Counted from the first letter of the stretch, positions 31,587 to 42,366 are shown. The stretch is 64,000 nt of DNA from Fodinicurvata sediminis DSM 21159 (GCF_000420625.1 NZ_ATVH01000013.1:310001-374000); one strand, 5' to 3'. The notes: generated by a model from the sequence alone, not told the origin. Made by a program: numbers and translations.

Positions 31587-34163
31587 ATGAGCCGTTATAA
31601 TCCGAAGGAAACCGAAACCAAGTGGCAGAAAGCCTGGGAGACGGCCGACTGCTTCCTGACAAAGACGGATCCCGAGCGTCCCAAATACTACGTCCTTGAG
31701 ATGTTTCCCTATCCGTCCGGGCGCATCCACATGGGACATGTGCGCAACTACACGATCGGGGATGTAATCGCGCGCTTCAAGCGGGCCCGTGGTTTCAATG
31801 TGCTCCATCCCATGGGGTGGGATGCCTTCGGACTTCCGGCCGAGAACGCAGCGGCCGAACGCGGCGTACACCCGGCCGACTGGACCTATTCCAACATCGA
31901 CGCCATGCGTTCGCAGTTGAAGTCCATGGGACTGTCCATCGACTGGAGCCGAGAGTTTGCCACCTGCCACCCCGGCTATTACAGCCACCAGCAGGCCCTC
32001 TTCCTGGATTTCATGCAGTCTGGGCTGATCGAGCGCCGGGAATCCTGGGTCAACTGGGATCCCGTGGATCAGACCGTGCTGGCCAATGAACAGGTGATCG
32101 ACGGCAAGGGCTGGCGCTCGGGTGCGGATATCGAGCGGCGCCGCCTTTCCCAGTGGTTTTTCCGCATCACCGCCTTCTCCGACGAACTTCTGGAGGGCCT
32201 GGAGAGTCTTGATCGCTGGCCCGAGAAGGTCCGGCTGATGCAGCAGAACTGGATCGGACGCTCGGAGGGCGCACGTGTCTTCTTCGATATCGAAGGCCGC
32301 GAAGCGCCCCTGGAAGTTTTCAGCACCCGTCCGGATACCCTGTATGGGGCCACCTTCGGGGCGCTTTCCCCTCATCACCCGCTTGCTGCCGAACTGGCTG
32401 AGCAAGATCCCGCTCTCAAGGATTTCATTGCCGAGTGCGATCGCCTGGGCACCAGTGAAGAGGCAATCGAGAAAGCGGACAAGCGCGGCTATGACACGGG
32501 CCTGCGTATGCGCCATCCCCTCATCGAGGGCAAGACACTGCCGCTCTACGTTGCCAACTTCATTCTTGTCGAATACGGCACCGGCGCGATTTTCGGCTGT
32601 CCCGCCCATGACCAGCGCGACCTGGACTTTGCCCGCAAATACGGCCTGGATGTCATTCCTGTGGTGCGCCCGAAGGACGTGCCGTCTGCCGAATGGAGTA
32701 TCGAGAATGAAGCCTACACAGGCGAAGGCGTGCTCTGTAATTCCGATTTCCTGGATGACCTGCCGGTGGCGGATGCCAAGCGCAAGGTGATCGAGCGTCT
32801 GGAACAGGATGGCCATGGTCAGGGCACGGTTCAGTTTCGCCTGCGCGATTGGGGTGTTTCGAGACAGCGCTACTGGGGCTGTCCCATACCGGTCATTCAC
32901 TGCCCCGAGTGTGGGGCCGTTCCGGTGCCCAAGGAGCAACTGCCCATAGAACTGCCCCGTGACGTTACCTTCGACAAGCCCGGCAATCCCCTGGATCATC
33001 ACCCGACCTGGAAGCATGTAAACTGTCCTCGTTGCGGAGAAGCGGCCCAGCGGGATACTGATACCATGGACACCTTCGTGGATTCCTCGTGGTATTTTGC
33101 ACGCTTTTGCAGCCCGCGTTCGGAGGATACACCCCTTGTTCGCCGGGATGTGGACTATTGGCTGCCGGTGGATCAGTACGTTGGTGGAATTGAGCATGCC
33201 ATTCTTCACCTGCTCTATTCCCGCTTCTTCACGCGCGGCCTGAAAAAGGCAGGCTACCTGAATGTCGAGGAGCCCTTTTCCGGGCTGTTCACCCAAGGCA
33301 TGGTCTGTCACGAAACCTATCGCGGACAGGATGGTCGCTGGTTGGGACCTGAGGACGTCACGCGCGATTCGGCGGGTTCACTTGTGGACTCCTCCGGCAA
33401 CCCGGTCACAGTCGGCCGGGTCGAAAAGATGAGCAAATCCAAGCGCAACACTGTCGATCCAGCCGAGATCATTAGCAGCTATGGCGCTGATACGGCACGC
33501 TGGTTCATGCTGTCCGACAGCCCGCCGGATCGTGAAATGGAGTGGACGGACGCGGGCATTGAGGGCGCCTGGCGCTTTACTCAGCGTCTCTGGCGCCTGG
33601 TGCGCGAGATGACCGACGATGACGTGTTACCAGCAGCCGGTAGTGCGGCCCCGAAAGCCTTCGGTGAAAAGGCTCTTGGCCTGCGTCGACAGGTTCACAA
33701 GACAATCCAGGGCCTGACCGAAGACATCGAGGCCTTTCATTTCAACAAGGCTGTGGCCCGCCTCTATGAACTGACGAATACGCTGTCCTCAGCCTCGGCT
33801 TCGCGGAACGAAGACGGCATGGGCTGGGCGCTCCGCGAAGGTTGCGAGAGCCTGGTTCGCCTGATCGCGCCGATGATGCCGCATCTGGCTGAAGAGTTGT
33901 GGCAGGCCCTGGGTCGCGATGGCCTGCTGGCCGAGCAGGATTGGCCCATGGCGGATACCAGCTTGATTCAGGACGAAACGGTTACCATTGCCGTCCAGGT
34001 CAACGGCAAACTGCGCGCCAAGCTTCAGCAACCACGTGACAGTGAAGAAAGCGTGCTGCGTGAAGCCGCTCTAGGCGATGAAACCGTTCAACGCTATCTT
34101 GAGGGCAAGCAGCCGCGTAAAGTGGTTGTCGTGCCGAACCGGATCGTCAATGTCGTACTCTAG
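31587..34163 (+). CDS. leuS: Leucyl-tRNA synthetase
   Basis: An 858-residue class I synthetase charging tRNA-Leu. The HIGH-type motif HMGH is at residues 48-51 in [15 protein letters not shown], the CP1 editing domain includes [13 protein letters not shown], and KMSKS is at residues 614-618. The zinc-binding insertion ([16 protein letters not shown]) is present. The stop lies 14 bases inside lptE, so the two are coupled. Confidence 0.98.
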   Translation: MSRYNPKETETKWQKAWETADCFLTKTDPERPKYYVLEMFPYPSGRIHMGHVRNYTIGDVIARFKRARGFNVLHPMGWDAFGLPAENAAAERGVHPADWTYSNIDAMRSQLKSMGLSIDWSREFATCHPGYYSHQQALFLDFMQSGLIERRESWVNWDPVDQTVLANEQVIDGKGWRSGADIERRRLSQWFFRITAFSDELLEGLESLDRWPEKVRLMQQNWIGRSEGARVFFDIEGREAPLEVFSTRPDTLYGATFGALSPHHPLAAELAEQDPALKDFIAECDRLGTSEEAIEKADKRGYDTGLRMRHPLIEGKTLPLYVANFILVEYGTGAIFGCPAHDQRDLDFARKYGLDVIPVVRPKDVPSAEWSIENEAYTGEGVLCNSDFLDDLPVADAKRKVIERLEQDGHGQGTVQFRLRDWGVSRQRYWGCPIPVIHCPECGAVPVPKEQLPIELPRDVTFDKPGNPLDHHPTWKHVNCPRCGEAAQRDTDTMDTFVDSSWYFARFCSPRSEDTPLVRRDVDYWLPVDQYVGGIEHAILHLLYSRFFTRGLKKAGYLNVEEPFSGLFTQGMVCHETYRGQDGRWLGPEDVTRDSAGSLVDSSGNPVTVGRVEKMSKSKRNTVDPAEIISSYGADTARWFMLSDSPPDREMEWTDAGIEGAWRFTQRLWRLVREMTDDDVLPAAGSAAPKAFGEKALGLRRQVHKTIQGLTEDIEAFHFNKAVARLYELTNTLSSASASRNEDGMGWALREGCESLVRLIAPMMPHLAEELWQALGRDGLLAEQDWPMADTSLIQDETVTIAVQVNGKLRAKLQQPRDSEESVLREAALGDETVQRYLEGKQPRKVVVVPNRIVNVVL

Positions 34164-34767
34164 GAAGCTCTTTGCGCTGGCAATCGTCCTGACGGCAGGA
34201 ATGCTGCTTGCTGCCTGCTCCGTGCGGCCGCTTTATGCACCGGGCGGCATGGGAGAAACCAGCCAGGAGGCATTTTCTTCAATCCGCATAGCACCCATCC
34301 CGGACCGGGAAGGCCAGATCCTGCACAACAAGCTGCGCAACCTGCTCAATCCCTATGGACAACCCAGTGATCCAGACTATGTCCTGGTGGTCCGACTTCG
34401 GGAATCCCGAGACTTTACGGCCGTGCGGCGCAGTGAAACGGCGACCCGCGAGAACCTTACCATCGAAGCCAATTTTGCGCTTCAGGACAGTCAAACACGT
34501 CAAGACCAGACCCGTGGACTGGCCATTGGCACCGTCGGATACAACGTCAATCCATCAGGTTTCGCCACCTATGTTTCCGAACAGGACGGCAAGGAAAGGG
34601 CCCTGGAGGGACTTGCCCAGGAGATCCGCCGGCGCGTCGGGCTTTACTTCGCTGCCCGTGAGGAAGGTATCGGACCGGATACACATATACAGGGCCCCTC
34701 ACCTGAAGCCTGGTCCACCTATGACGAGGATGACGAGGACGAAGCCACGTTCCAGGGCGATGAGTAA
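34150..34767 (+). CDS. lptE: LPS-assembly lipoprotein LptE
   Basis: A 205-residue lipoprotein that plugs the outer-membrane LptD barrel and helps insert lipopolysaccharide. The signal peptide ends in lipobox LAAC, followed by [10 protein letters not shown], the family hallmark. A C-terminal helix with [11 protein letters not shown] and an acidic tail follow. The ATG at 34150 overlaps the leuS end by 14 bp; the leuS-lptE-holA order is widely conserved. Confidence 0.9.
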   Translation: MSYSRKLFALAIVLTAGMLLAACSVRPLYAPGGMGETSQEAFSSIRIAPIPDREGQILHNKLRNLLNPYGQPSDPDYVLVVRLRESRDFTAVRRSETATRENLTIEANFALQDSQTRQDQTRGLAIGTVGYNVNPSGFATYVSEQDGKERALEGLAQEIRRRVGLYFAAREEGIGPDTHIQGPSPEAWSTYDEDDEDEATFQGDE

Positions 34768-34800
34768 TAACCCGTCTCTACATGGACACATGCCTGAACA

Positions 34801-35850
34801 ATGGAACTGAAGGGCGATCAGTTCGACAAGAAGATGAAGGCTGGCCCTCTCAATTTCCGGGCCCTGCTGTTCTATGGGCCGGATCGTGGACTTGTGGAAG
34901 AACGGGCGAATGCGGCTGTACGCTCGGTCCTGGGGCATATCGAGGATCCCTTCCGCCTTGTCGAACTCACACCGGCCCAATTGAAGGACGAGCCTGCACG
35001 CCTGAATGACGAGGCCTCATCCCTGTCCTTTTCCGGCGGCCAACGCGTCATTCGCCTGCGTGGACTGGGCAATGACGCCGGATTGCTGCGAGATTACCTG
35101 GCTGAGCTTCCCGGCGAAGCGCTGCTCGTTGCTGAAGCCGGTGAAATACCCCGAAAATCGGAATTGGTGAAGCTCTTCGAGAAGGGCGACGACTCCGTGG
35201 GTGCGGTTGCCTGTTACCGTGATGAAGGCGCCAGCCTGGGCCGCTTCATCGATGCCTTCTTCCAGGAACAGGGGCAGCAGCTGGACAAGGACGCGCGCAG
35301 CTATCTGGCGGCCAATCTGGGTGGCGATCGGCAACTGACGCGTCGCGAGCTCGAGAAGCTGTCCCTATACGCCGGGGGCAAGCACAGCATAGACCTGGAA
35401 GATGCGCGCACGAGCATCGGGGATTCCGCAGCCCTTTCACTGGATGATCTTTCTTTTGCCGTTGCCGAGGGACGCCTTTCCGAACTCGACCGCGCGCTGA
35501 ATCGCAGCCTGGATGAAGGGGCCAATCCCGTGGCGGTCCTTCGGACGGTTTCGCGTCATTTTCAGCGACTCCACCTCACCTCGGGTCTTCTTGCAAACGG
35601 TGAGGACATCGACTCGGCCATGAAAAAGCTGCGGCCGCCGGTCTTCTGGAAAGTGGCCGATCGTTTCAAGGCTCAGGTCCGCGCCTGGCCAAGAGGTCAC
35701 CTGACCCGCGCACTCGAACGCCTGATGGAGACCGAAGCGGCCTGCAAGAAGACAGGTGCGGCCGATAATCTGCTTTGCTCCGACAGCCTGTTTGCAATAG
35801 CGCGGGGCGCACCCATGCAACGCAAGCAGGCACGCTCACCTCAACGCTAG
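34801..35850 (+). CDS. holA: DNA polymerase III delta subunit
   Basis: A 349-residue clamp-loader subunit that opens the beta clamp. The N-terminal FRALLFYGPDRGLVEERANA segment occupies the place of the P-loop in related AAA proteins. The SGGQRVIRLRGLG, LGGDRQLTRRELEKLSLY and LEDARTSIGDSAALSLDDL segments match alphaproteobacterial HolA. Third gene of leuS-lptE-holA and convergent with parB. Confidence 0.94.
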   Translation: MELKGDQFDKKMKAGPLNFRALLFYGPDRGLVEERANAAVRSVLGHIEDPFRLVELTPAQLKDEPARLNDEASSLSFSGGQRVIRLRGLGNDAGLLRDYLAELPGEALLVAEAGEIPRKSELVKLFEKGDDSVGAVACYRDEGASLGRFIDAFFQEQGQQLDKDARSYLAANLGGDRQLTRRELEKLSLYAGGKHSIDLEDARTSIGDSAALSLDDLSFAVAEGRLSELDRALNRSLDEGANPVAVLRTVSRHFQRLHLTSGLLANGEDIDSAMKKLRPPVFWKVADRFKAQVRAWPRGHLTRALERLMETEAACKKTGAADNLLCSDSLFAIARGAPMQRKQARSPQR

Positions 35851-35911
35851 AGCGGATCACGCTTTGCCTACATCAGCGCCAGGGAAAGCGCTTACTCATG
35901 GAATACGGAAT

Positions 35912-36859
35912 TCACAAACCACTGCCCTGGGCCGGTGCCTGATTGAGACGCCGCAGCACATCATCAAGCTGGTCGAGCGTGTCATAATGTACCGTGAGGA
36001 TGCCGCCTTCACCCGTGCCATGAAGCGCAATATTCACCTTCAATCCCAGCAGGGATGAAAGATCGCGTTCCAGGGCCAATGTATCGGAATCCTTTGCAGA
36101 CTCTGTCTTTTCCGCCCTTCGCCTTGTGCCGCCTGTTGCAGATTTACTCTTACCGTCTGTTTGCGCGCCGCCCTTTCGATTGCTGACCAACCGCTCCGTA
36201 TCCCGAACGGTCAAACCGCGACGCACTACCTCTTCGGACAGCGCTTCCGGATCCTCCGCAGACAGCAGGGCGCGTGCATGACCAGCCGACAGGCTGCCCT
36301 CTCCAACACGTTCCTTCACCCGGTCCGGCAGATTCAGCAGGCGCAAGGTATTGGCAATGTGGGGGCGGCTTTTTCCGATAAGCCGGCTCAATTCTTCCTG
36401 GCTGTGTGAAAAGTCGTCGATGAGCCGGCGATAGCCTTCCGCCTCCTCGATGGGGTCCAGATCCTGCCGCTGGACGTTTTCGACAATGGCCAGTTCAAGT
36501 GCCGTCCCATCATCCAGCTCGCGCACCAGGATCGGAACTTCGTGCAATTGGGCGCGTTGAGCGGCACGCCAGCGGCGTTCACCCGCGATGATCTCGTACT
36601 CCGACGGACGTTCGGGATGCCGGCGCACAAGTATGGCCTGCAGGAGGCCCTGGGATTTGATGGATTCTGCAAGGGAATCCAGGGCCGCTTCATCGAAATG
36701 ACGTCGGGGCTGCACCCGGCTGGGATGCAGATGCTCGATCGGAACGGTTTTGTTGGCGCGCTGACGATCCAGATCTGCATAGTCCCCTGCTGCTTCCCCA
36801 AGCAGCGAGGCCAGGCCACGTCCCAGGTTGTTGCGCTTCGACGACTGGGATTCGCTCAT
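35912..36859 (-). CDS. parB: Chromosome partitioning protein ParB
   Basis: A 315-residue ParB/Spo0J protein that binds parS sites, spreads as a CTP-dependent clamp and organises the origin for segregation. RNNLGRGLASLLG at the N-terminus, GERRWRAA at residues 93-100 (the CTPase box II), the HTH region EELSRLIGKSRPHIANTLRLL and a C-terminal dimer domain are all visible. Three parS sites lie 1-4 kb upstream. The gene follows parA by about 50 bp. Confidence 0.97.
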   Translation of the reverse strand: MSESQSSKRNNLGRGLASLLGEAAGDYADLDRQRANKTVPIEHLHPSRVQPRRHFDEAALDSLAESIKSQGLLQAILVRRHPERPSEYEIIAGERRWRAAQRAQLHEVPILVRELDDGTALELAIVENVQRQDLDPIEEAEGYRRLIDDFSHSQEELSRLIGKSRPHIANTLRLLNLPDRVKERVGEGSLSAGHARALLSAEDPEALSEEVVRRGLTVRDTERLVSNRKGGAQTDGKSKSATGGTRRRAEKTESAKDSDTLALERDLSSLLGLKVNIALHGTGEGGILTVHYDTLDQLDDVLRRLNQAPAQGSGL

Positions 36860-36910
36860 TTCTGTTTGTGCTCCTTTTTCAACGCACCTCGAACGACCAA
36901 TACAACAAGG

Positions 36911-37738
36911 TCAGGACGCTAGGGCTTCCGTTGGCAGGGCACGCCCTTCACGACGCAAGACTTCGCGAGCCAAATGGAGGTAAGCCTGAGAGCCCGCACA
37001 ACGCAGGTCATAGAGCAGGACCGGCTTGCCATGGGACGGCGCTTCGGAAACGCGGACATTTCGTGGAATGACCGTTTCGTACACCCGCTCGCCCAGGAAA
37101 GCGCGAACGTCATCCGCGACCATGTTGCACAAGTTGTTGCGGCTATCGAACATGGTTAGCACGACTCCTTGAAGTTCCAGGTCTGGGTTCAGGGTCTGCC
37201 GCACACGTTCAACGGTTTTCAAAAGATGACTTAGACCCTCCAAGGCATAGAACTCTGCCTGTAAGGGCACCACCAGCGCATGAGCAGCGACCAGAGCGTT
37301 GACTGTCAACAACCCCAATGCAGGCGGACAGTCGATCAGGATGTAATCCCAGGCGCGCGAGCTGCGCAACAAGGCCTCGGCAAGGCGGCGGTCGCGCTGC
37401 GGCAGGTTGACCAGTTCCAGCTCAGCCCCGGACAACTCTACGGAGGACGGCAGGATATCCAAGTTTGGAACCCGGCTTGGTAGGACAATGTCATCGATTT
37501 CCGATGAAGCATGCAGAACTTCGTAGACCGTCCGACGGGATTCGTCATGGTCAAGTCCAAGACCTGTCGTCGCATTGGCCTGGGGATCCAGATCGATGAT
37601 CAGGACCTTCTCACCACAGGCTGCCAGAGCTGTGGCGAGATTTATGGCCGTCGTGGTCTTGCCGACACCGCCCTTCTGGTTGGCTACGGCCAGAATACGG
37701 GGTTCCGATCGCGTGTGCTTGGCAGTGCTGTCGCTCAT
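36911..37738 (-). CDS. parA: Chromosome partitioning ATPase ParA
   Basis: A 275-residue ParA/Soj ATPase that binds DNA when ATP-loaded and pulls ParB-parS complexes apart. The deviant Walker A KGGVGKTT is at residues 22-29, with DLDPQANATTGLG and IDCPPALGLLTVNAL following. The ATG at 37738 is chosen because homologues begin close to the PRILAVANQKGG strand; the frame is open 30 codons further upstream inside rsmG. Its start is 15 bases from the rsmG stop. Confidence 0.97.
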   Translation of the reverse strand: MSDSTAKHTRSEPRILAVANQKGGVGKTTTAINLATALAACGEKVLIIDLDPQANATTGLGLDHDESRRTVYEVLHASSEIDDIVLPSRVPNLDILPSSVELSGAELELVNLPQRDRRLAEALLRSSRAWDYILIDCPPALGLLTVNALVAAHALVVPLQAEFYALEGLSHLLKTVERVRQTLNPDLELQGVVLTMFDSRNNLCNMVADDVRAFLGERVYETVIPRNVRVSEAPSHGKPVLLYDLRCAGSQAYLHLAREVLRREGRALPTEALAS

Positions 37739-37752
37739 GAAGCTGTCCCTGA

Positions 37753-38379
37753 TCAACGAGTGAACGGACCGAGACGGAGAATCCGGCCCTCCTTGTCGGA
37801 GCGGCTGGTCATGACCTCCGCTTTGCAAGGATCCGCTGGCATCTTCCCCGCTTTCCGTAAAAGCGTCAATTCTTCATCCAAACTGGCGCCCTTCAGGAAT
37901 AGGCAATAGCCCCCATCCATGAGGTGTGGTCTGGCATAATCAACAAGCCGTTCCAGGCTGGCGCAGGCACGGGCCGTGACATACGCCATCTTGGGAAGTT
38001 CCATGCTTTCGATACGTTGGTTATGAATGATTGCCGAACTTCCTGTTTCACGTGAAACTTCCCTCAGAAAAGTGCATTTCCGGGTGTCGGATTCCACCAA
38101 ATGTACCTCGCCCGCCCCCAGAAGACTGAGTACCAGCCCGGGGAATCCTGCTCCGCTGCCCAGATCCAGCACCCGCCTCGGTGCATCTGGCAGGAAGGAA
38201 AGCAGTTGTGCCGAATCCAGAAAATGACGCCGCCAAAGATCCGGGACTGTCGCGCGGCCAACCAGATTAATCCGCGCGTTCCATTTCTCGAGAAGCGTCG
38301 CGTAAATCCGAAAGCGCTCCAATGTTTCACGTGAAACATCCAGGTCCCGGGCGAAATCGTTTTCCGTATAGCAAGTCAC
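37753..38379 (-). CDS. rsmG: 16S rRNA (guanine527-N7)-methyltransferase
   Basis: A 208-residue SAM-dependent methyltransferase modifying G527 of 16S rRNA. The SAM-binding motif LDLGSGAGFPG is at residues 71-81, with VESDTRKCTFLREV and VTARACASLERL following. It uses a GTG start nine bases after mnmG. Two parS sites are embedded in it, encoding VSRET at residues 15-19 and 108-112. Known in older maps as gidB. Confidence 0.96.
   Translation of the reverse strand: MTCYTENDFARDLDVSRETLERFRIYATLLEKWNARINLVGRATVPDLWRRHFLDSAQLLSFLPDAPRRVLDLGSGAGFPGLVLSLLGAGEVHLVESDTRKCTFLREVSRETGSSAIIHNQRIESMELPKMAYVTARACASLERLVDYARPHLMDGGYCLFLKGASLDEELTLLRKAGKMPADPCKAEVMTSRSDKEGRILRLGPFTR
38044..38059. promoter_or_regulatory. 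parS site 1 (one mismatch), inside rsmG
   Basis: TGTTTCACGTGAAACT matches the parS consensus TGTTTCACGTGAAACA at 15 of 16 bases. It encodes VSRET, rsmG residues 108-112. Confidence 0.88.
38323..38338. promoter_or_regulatory. parS site 2 (exact), inside rsmG
   Basis: TGTTTCACGTGAAACA, an exact 16-bp parS palindrome, in the rsmG 5' coding end where it encodes VSRET (residues 15-19). Confidence 0.95.
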
Positions 38380-38388
38380 GCAGCAGTC

Positions 38389-40263
38389 TCACGCAGCAGC
38401 GGAGCGTCGGCGCCGCACGTGCCGCAACAGAAGCAACGTGGCCGCTGGCGTTACCCCTGGAATGCGCCCGGCTGCGCCCAGTGTTGCCGGACGCGCGATC
38501 TCGAGTTTCTCCCGAACCTCGTTTGACAGGCCCACAATCTGGCCATAATCCAGGTCTCCCGGCAGTTCCAGGGCCTCATCCTTGCGGTAGGCCCGTATAT
38601 CCGCGTCCTGGCGTTCCAGATAGGCGGCATAGCGAGCATCAGTCGCGATCTGTTCCGCGATCGACGTCTTCAACTGAGTCAATTCGGGCCAATACTGTTT
38701 CAACCGCTCAAGCGTGATCTCGGGATAACGCAAAAGGTCAAAGGCATTGCGCCGCTGGCCATCTCGATTGATGGCGAATCCGGCCTTACGCAAGGCATCG
38801 GGCGTGGCCACCAACGACTGGACAAGCTGCAGAGCTTCTTCGAGTTCTCTTTTGCGCGCCGCATGACGTTTCTGGCGAGGGCCTTCAACGCACCCCCAGG
38901 ATAGTCCCTTATCCGTCAGACGCTGGTCCGCGTTGTCGGCGCGCAAATGCAGACGATACTCGGCCCGGCTCGTGAACATGCGATAGGGTTCCGTCACCCC
39001 GCGCGTGATCAAGTCATCAATGAGAACACCGATATAAGCTTCCGCCCGATCCAACTGGACCGGTGTCTCCTGCCCTCCGGCCCTCAAAGCAGCATTGAGA
39101 CCAGCTATAAGTCCTTGGGCTGCAGCTTCTTCATAGCCGGTCGTGCCATTGATCTGGCCCGCGAGATAGAGTCCCGGGATCCGTGCTGTCTGGAGATCCC
39201 GCCCCAACTCGCGGGGATCCACATAATCATATTCAATGGCATAGCCCGGCTGCAGTATCCGAGCCGCCTCCAATCCGGGAATGGTCTTCAGAAGTGACGC
39301 CTGGACATCCTCCGGCAGCGACGTCGAGATCCCATTGGGATAAACCGTGGAATCGTCCAGACCTTCCGGCTCCAGAAATATCTGATGTTTGTCCTTATCC
39401 GCAAACCGAACGACCTTGTCCTCAATCGAGGGACAGTAACGTGGGCCTGTGGACCCAATCTGTCCTGAATACAAAGGAGCGCGATGAAGGTTGTCCCGTA
39501 TCAGGGCATGGCTAGCAGACGAGGTGTGCGTGATATGACAGCTGATCTGTGGCTGCTGGATCCGGTCCGTCATCCAGGAAAAGGGTTCCGGCGGATCGTC
39601 ACCAGGCTGCACGTCCAGCACATCATAATTGATGCTGTTCCCATCCAGCCGCGGCGGGGTTCCCGTTTTCAAGCGTCCCAGGGAAAAACCGGCCTGCTCC
39701 AACCTCAAGGCCAGGCCTCTGGCCGGTTCATCGCCCACACGACCCGCAGGAATCTTTCGATCCCCGATGTGAATCAAGCCGCGCAGAAAGGTGCCTGTGG
39801 TCAAGACCACGCTTGCTCCCGAAAGCGCCTGGCCATCGGCGGTCACGACCCCTTGGCATCGGCCATTCTCCACGAGCAGATCCTCGACGGCAGCTTCCAA
39901 AATGACCAGGTTCTCCTGTTGCGACAGCAGGGTCTGGATTGCCTCCCTATAGAGGCGCCGATCGGCTTGGGCGCGCGGCCCACGAACCGCCGGGCCCTTG
40001 CTGCGATTCAGGGTCCGGAACTGGATCCCCGCCTGGTCGATGGCACGCCCCATAAGGCCGTCCAGCGCATCAACCTCGCGCGCCAGGTGCCCCTTTCCCA
40101 ACCCGCCAATCGCCGGGTTGCAGGACATAACCCCCAAGGTCGATTTCTTGTGGGTGACCAGCAGGGTGCTTGCGCCACAGCGTGCCGCCGCGGCTGCGGC
40201 TTCACAACCGGCATGACCGCCGCCGACAACAATCACATCCCAGAGTTCTTGTTTTCCCATCAT
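38389..40263 (-). CDS. mnmG: tRNA uridine 5-carboxymethylaminomethyl modification enzyme MnmG
   Basis: A 624-residue FAD enzyme that, with MnmE, modifies U34 in the wobble position of certain tRNAs. The FAD motif [12 protein letters not shown] is near residues 12-23, and [20 protein letters not shown] and [21 protein letters not shown] are signatures. I take the ATG pair at 40258-40263 as start; an upstream TTG (40299) would add 12 residues but is unlikely. Formerly gidA; in the mnmE-mnmG-rsmG-parA-parB block. Confidence 0.96.
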   Translation of the reverse strand: MMGKQELWDVIVVGGGHAGCEAAAAAARCGASTLLVTHKKSTLGVMSCNPAIGGLGKGHLAREVDALDGLMGRAIDQAGIQFRTLNRSKGPAVRGPRAQADRRLYREAIQTLLSQQENLVILEAAVEDLLVENGRCQGVVTADGQALSGASVVLTTGTFLRGLIHIGDRKIPAGRVGDEPARGLALRLEQAGFSLGRLKTGTPPRLDGNSINYDVLDVQPGDDPPEPFSWMTDRIQQPQISCHITHTSSASHALIRDNLHRAPLYSGQIGSTGPRYCPSIEDKVVRFADKDKHQIFLEPEGLDDSTVYPNGISTSLPEDVQASLLKTIPGLEAARILQPGYAIEYDYVDPRELGRDLQTARIPGLYLAGQINGTTGYEEAAAQGLIAGLNAALRAGGQETPVQLDRAEAYIGVLIDDLITRGVTEPYRMFTSRAEYRLHLRADNADQRLTDKGLSWGCVEGPRQKRHAARKRELEEALQLVQSLVATPDALRKAGFAINRDGQRRNAFDLLRYPEITLERLKQYWPELTQLKTSIAEQIATDARYAAYLERQDADIRAYRKDEALELPGDLDYGQIVGLSNEVREKLEIARPATLGAAGRIPGVTPAATLLLLRHVRRRRSAAA

Positions 40264-40322
40264 GGGCGGAAAATGCGCGACAGGCCCGTGCCAAGTCAAG
40301 CTGACAAAGGGCGGTTGATCGC

Positions 40323-40338
40323 TGTTTCACGTGAAACA
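40323..40338. promoter_or_regulatory. parS site 3 (exact), between mnmE and mnmG
   Basis: TGTTTCACGTGAAACA, an exact parS palindrome, immediately beyond the mnmE stop and 60 bp before the mnmG start. Confidence 0.95.
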
Positions 40339-40339
40339 T

Positions 40340-41695
40340 TCATTTTCCGATACAGAAATCCCGGAAGATGACGTCCAGTAGATCCTCCACGTCGACACGG
40401 CCCGTTATCCGGCCAAGCGTGGCCAGAGCATAGCGGATATCCTCGGCCATCAACGAGATTTCTGGCGCCGATTCCGCACGCTGAAGCGCCTCGGCGCAAG
40501 CGGTCAGGCTTTCACAATGGCGCTGTCGCGTCAGCAGTATGGGCGTTTCATCTGCCGCGTCATAGAGCCTGGTGAGCTGTTGCTCGATGGCGTCAAGCAA
40601 AGCCTCAAGACCTTCGCCCGTCTTCACCGAAAGCGGATAGGCCTTGTGTGTTCCCATTGAGTTAGGAAGTGGTTGCGATACCAAATCCCGTTTGGTGATC
40701 ACGGCCAAGGCCGTGTCGTCCAACAGCTCCAAGCTTTGCCTGTCGGGCTGCGCACATTCCAGACCATCGAAGAGAACAAGTTTCAGGTCCGCCTCTTGTG
40801 CCCTTTGCTTGCTGCGGCGCATGCCCTCGACTTCAATCGCATCCGCGGTACCCTCCTGACGCAGGCCCGCTGTATCGCTGAGAAGCACCGGAAAACCGGC
40901 AATATCCATGGCCACCTCGATGACATCCCGGGTCGTTCCTGCAATCTCCGAAACAATGGCCGCCTCGCGTTTCGCCAGCCTGTTCAACAATGAGGATTTT
41001 CCCGCATTCGGAGCGCCCAGGAGCGTGATCTGAAGCCCCTGCCGTATGCGTTCACCGACATGGCTTGTGGCGAGATAGGCCTGAAGTTCTTCACGAAGCT
41101 GCTGGACTTCCGACAGACAGCTATCCAGAAGCCCCTCGGGAATATCCTCTTCGCTGAAATCGATCGCAGCTTCCAAATGCGCCGCCTGGTGAATCAGCCT
41201 TTCACGCCAGCCTTCCACCTGGTTCGCCAGAGCACCATCAAACTGCCGTTGCGCCTGCCGTCTCTGCACATCTGTCTGGGCGTCAATCAGGTCGGCGAGA
41301 CCTTCGACCTCCGTCAGGTCCAGCTTCTCGTTGTCAAACGCCCGCCTGGTGAAATCACCCGCTTCGGCGGCACGTACGCCTTCGAACTCCGAAAGGACAC
41401 GCAGAACAGCCGAGACCACAGCCTGGCTGCCATGCAGATGAAGTTCAGCGCTGTCCTCCCCTGTGAAACTGCCCGGTCCCGGAAACCAGAGCACCAGGGT
41501 GCGGTCCAGTATTTCACCGGAGACAGGATCCCGCACGGACCTCACACGCGCTTCACGTGCCGGCGGGCGGACACCGCAAAGCCGATCCAGAACCGGCCCG
41601 CAAGCAGGACCCGACAGACGAACGACCGCGACCGCCGAACGCCCCCTGCCTGATGAGAGCGCATAGATCGTGTTCTCAGGATAGGCCTTGGTCAT
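40340..41695 (-). CDS. mnmE: tRNA modification GTPase MnmE
   Basis: A 451-residue GTPase partner of MnmG. The N-terminal tetrahydrofolate-binding domain (SSGRGRSAVAVVRLSGP) and helical domain flank a G domain with G1 GAPNAGKSS at residues 227-235, G2 near EIAGTTRD and DTAGLR. The C-terminal CIGK carries the functional cysteine. Its start overlaps the upstream nitroreductase stop by four bases. Confidence 0.97.
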   Translation of the reverse strand: MTKAYPENTIYALSSGRGRSAVAVVRLSGPACGPVLDRLCGVRPPAREARVRSVRDPVSGEILDRTLVLWFPGPGSFTGEDSAELHLHGSQAVVSAVLRVLSEFEGVRAAEAGDFTRRAFDNEKLDLTEVEGLADLIDAQTDVQRRQAQRQFDGALANQVEGWRERLIHQAAHLEAAIDFSEEDIPEGLLDSCLSEVQQLREELQAYLATSHVGERIRQGLQITLLGAPNAGKSSLLNRLAKREAAIVSEIAGTTRDVIEVAMDIAGFPVLLSDTAGLRQEGTADAIEVEGMRRSKQRAQEADLKLVLFDGLECAQPDRQSLELLDDTALAVITKRDLVSQPLPNSMGTHKAYPLSVKTGEGLEALLDAIEQQLTRLYDAADETPILLTRQRHCESLTACAEALQRAESAPEISLMAEDIRYALATLGRITGRVDVEDLLDVIFRDFCIGK

Positions 41696-42306
41696 CCCTG
41701 GATTTCAGTTGGCTTCTCCAGGGGCTCAAAGACGCCTGGTTCCGTCCATGTGCGTGTCACCTGCCAGGGCGACAGGCGCCGCTTGGGTTTGAGGGGCTCG
41801 CTTGGGGTGCCTATATAAAGGAACCCAGCCAGGGCATCCTTCTCTTCCAACCCAAAGGCTGATTTGACCTGCGCATCATACGTGTTCGGACCACTGAGGA
41901 ACACACCGCCATATCCCAGCGCCTCCGTGGCCAGCAGCATATTCTGCGCTGCGGCCATTGCGGCCTCATATTGCTCGATGACCGGTACCTTGGGATGGTC
42001 TGCATGGATGCGCGCGCCCACTGCGATGATCAGGGGAGCCCGCAGGGGTTTGCCCCTTTGCTCCTCCAGCTTCTTGGCCGGCATGTCAGGTTCACGGGCG
42101 CGGGTTGCCTCGACGAAAAGATCTCCCAGTCGTTCGCGCGCCGGGCCCGTGATCAAGAAGAAGCGCCAGGGCTGCAAGGCGCCGTGATCCGGTGCCGTGA
42201 GACCGGCGGCCAGGATCTGATTCATTTCTTCCTCGTTCGGTGCGGGCTCGGCAAGTTTCTTGGCATCTGCCGAGCGGCGTCCATGCAGCAAAGTCATGGC
42301 ATCCAT
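41692..42306 (-). CDS. Nitroreductase-family flavoprotein (YdjA-like)
   Basis: A 204-residue FMN-dependent NAD(P)H oxidoreductase. The RRSADAKKLAEPAPN and LTAPDHGALQPWRFFLI segments resemble E. coli YdjA, and NMLLATEALGYGGVFLSGP is the C-terminal family motif. Natural substrate unknown. It overlaps mnmE by four bases, so the two are translationally coupled, though a functional link is not obvious. Confidence 0.88.
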   Translation of the reverse strand: MDAMTLLHGRRSADAKKLAEPAPNEEEMNQILAAGLTAPDHGALQPWRFFLITGPARERLGDLFVEATRAREPDMPAKKLEEQRGKPLRAPLIIAVGARIHADHPKVPVIEQYEAAMAAAQNMLLATEALGYGGVFLSGPNTYDAQVKSAFGLEEKDALAGFLYIGTPSEPLKPKRRLSPWQVTRTWTEPGVFEPLEKPTEIQG

Positions 42307-42366
42307 AAATCTGAAACTCCCATCCTAATGTGTCTTTTGGTTCCCAGGGACCGGTGATCCGACGGA

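Noticed and set aside
31485-33311. Long open frame on the minus strand opposite leuS
   Set aside because: It is an antisense shadow of leuS with no domain or ribosome binding site support.
35875-35892. AGCGC/GCGCT stem between holA and parB
   Set aside because: Five-pair stem with an eight-base loop and no T-run; not convincing.
41548-41560. TTCACGTG core inside mnmE resembling parS
   Set aside because: Only the central half matches; the right arm diverges.
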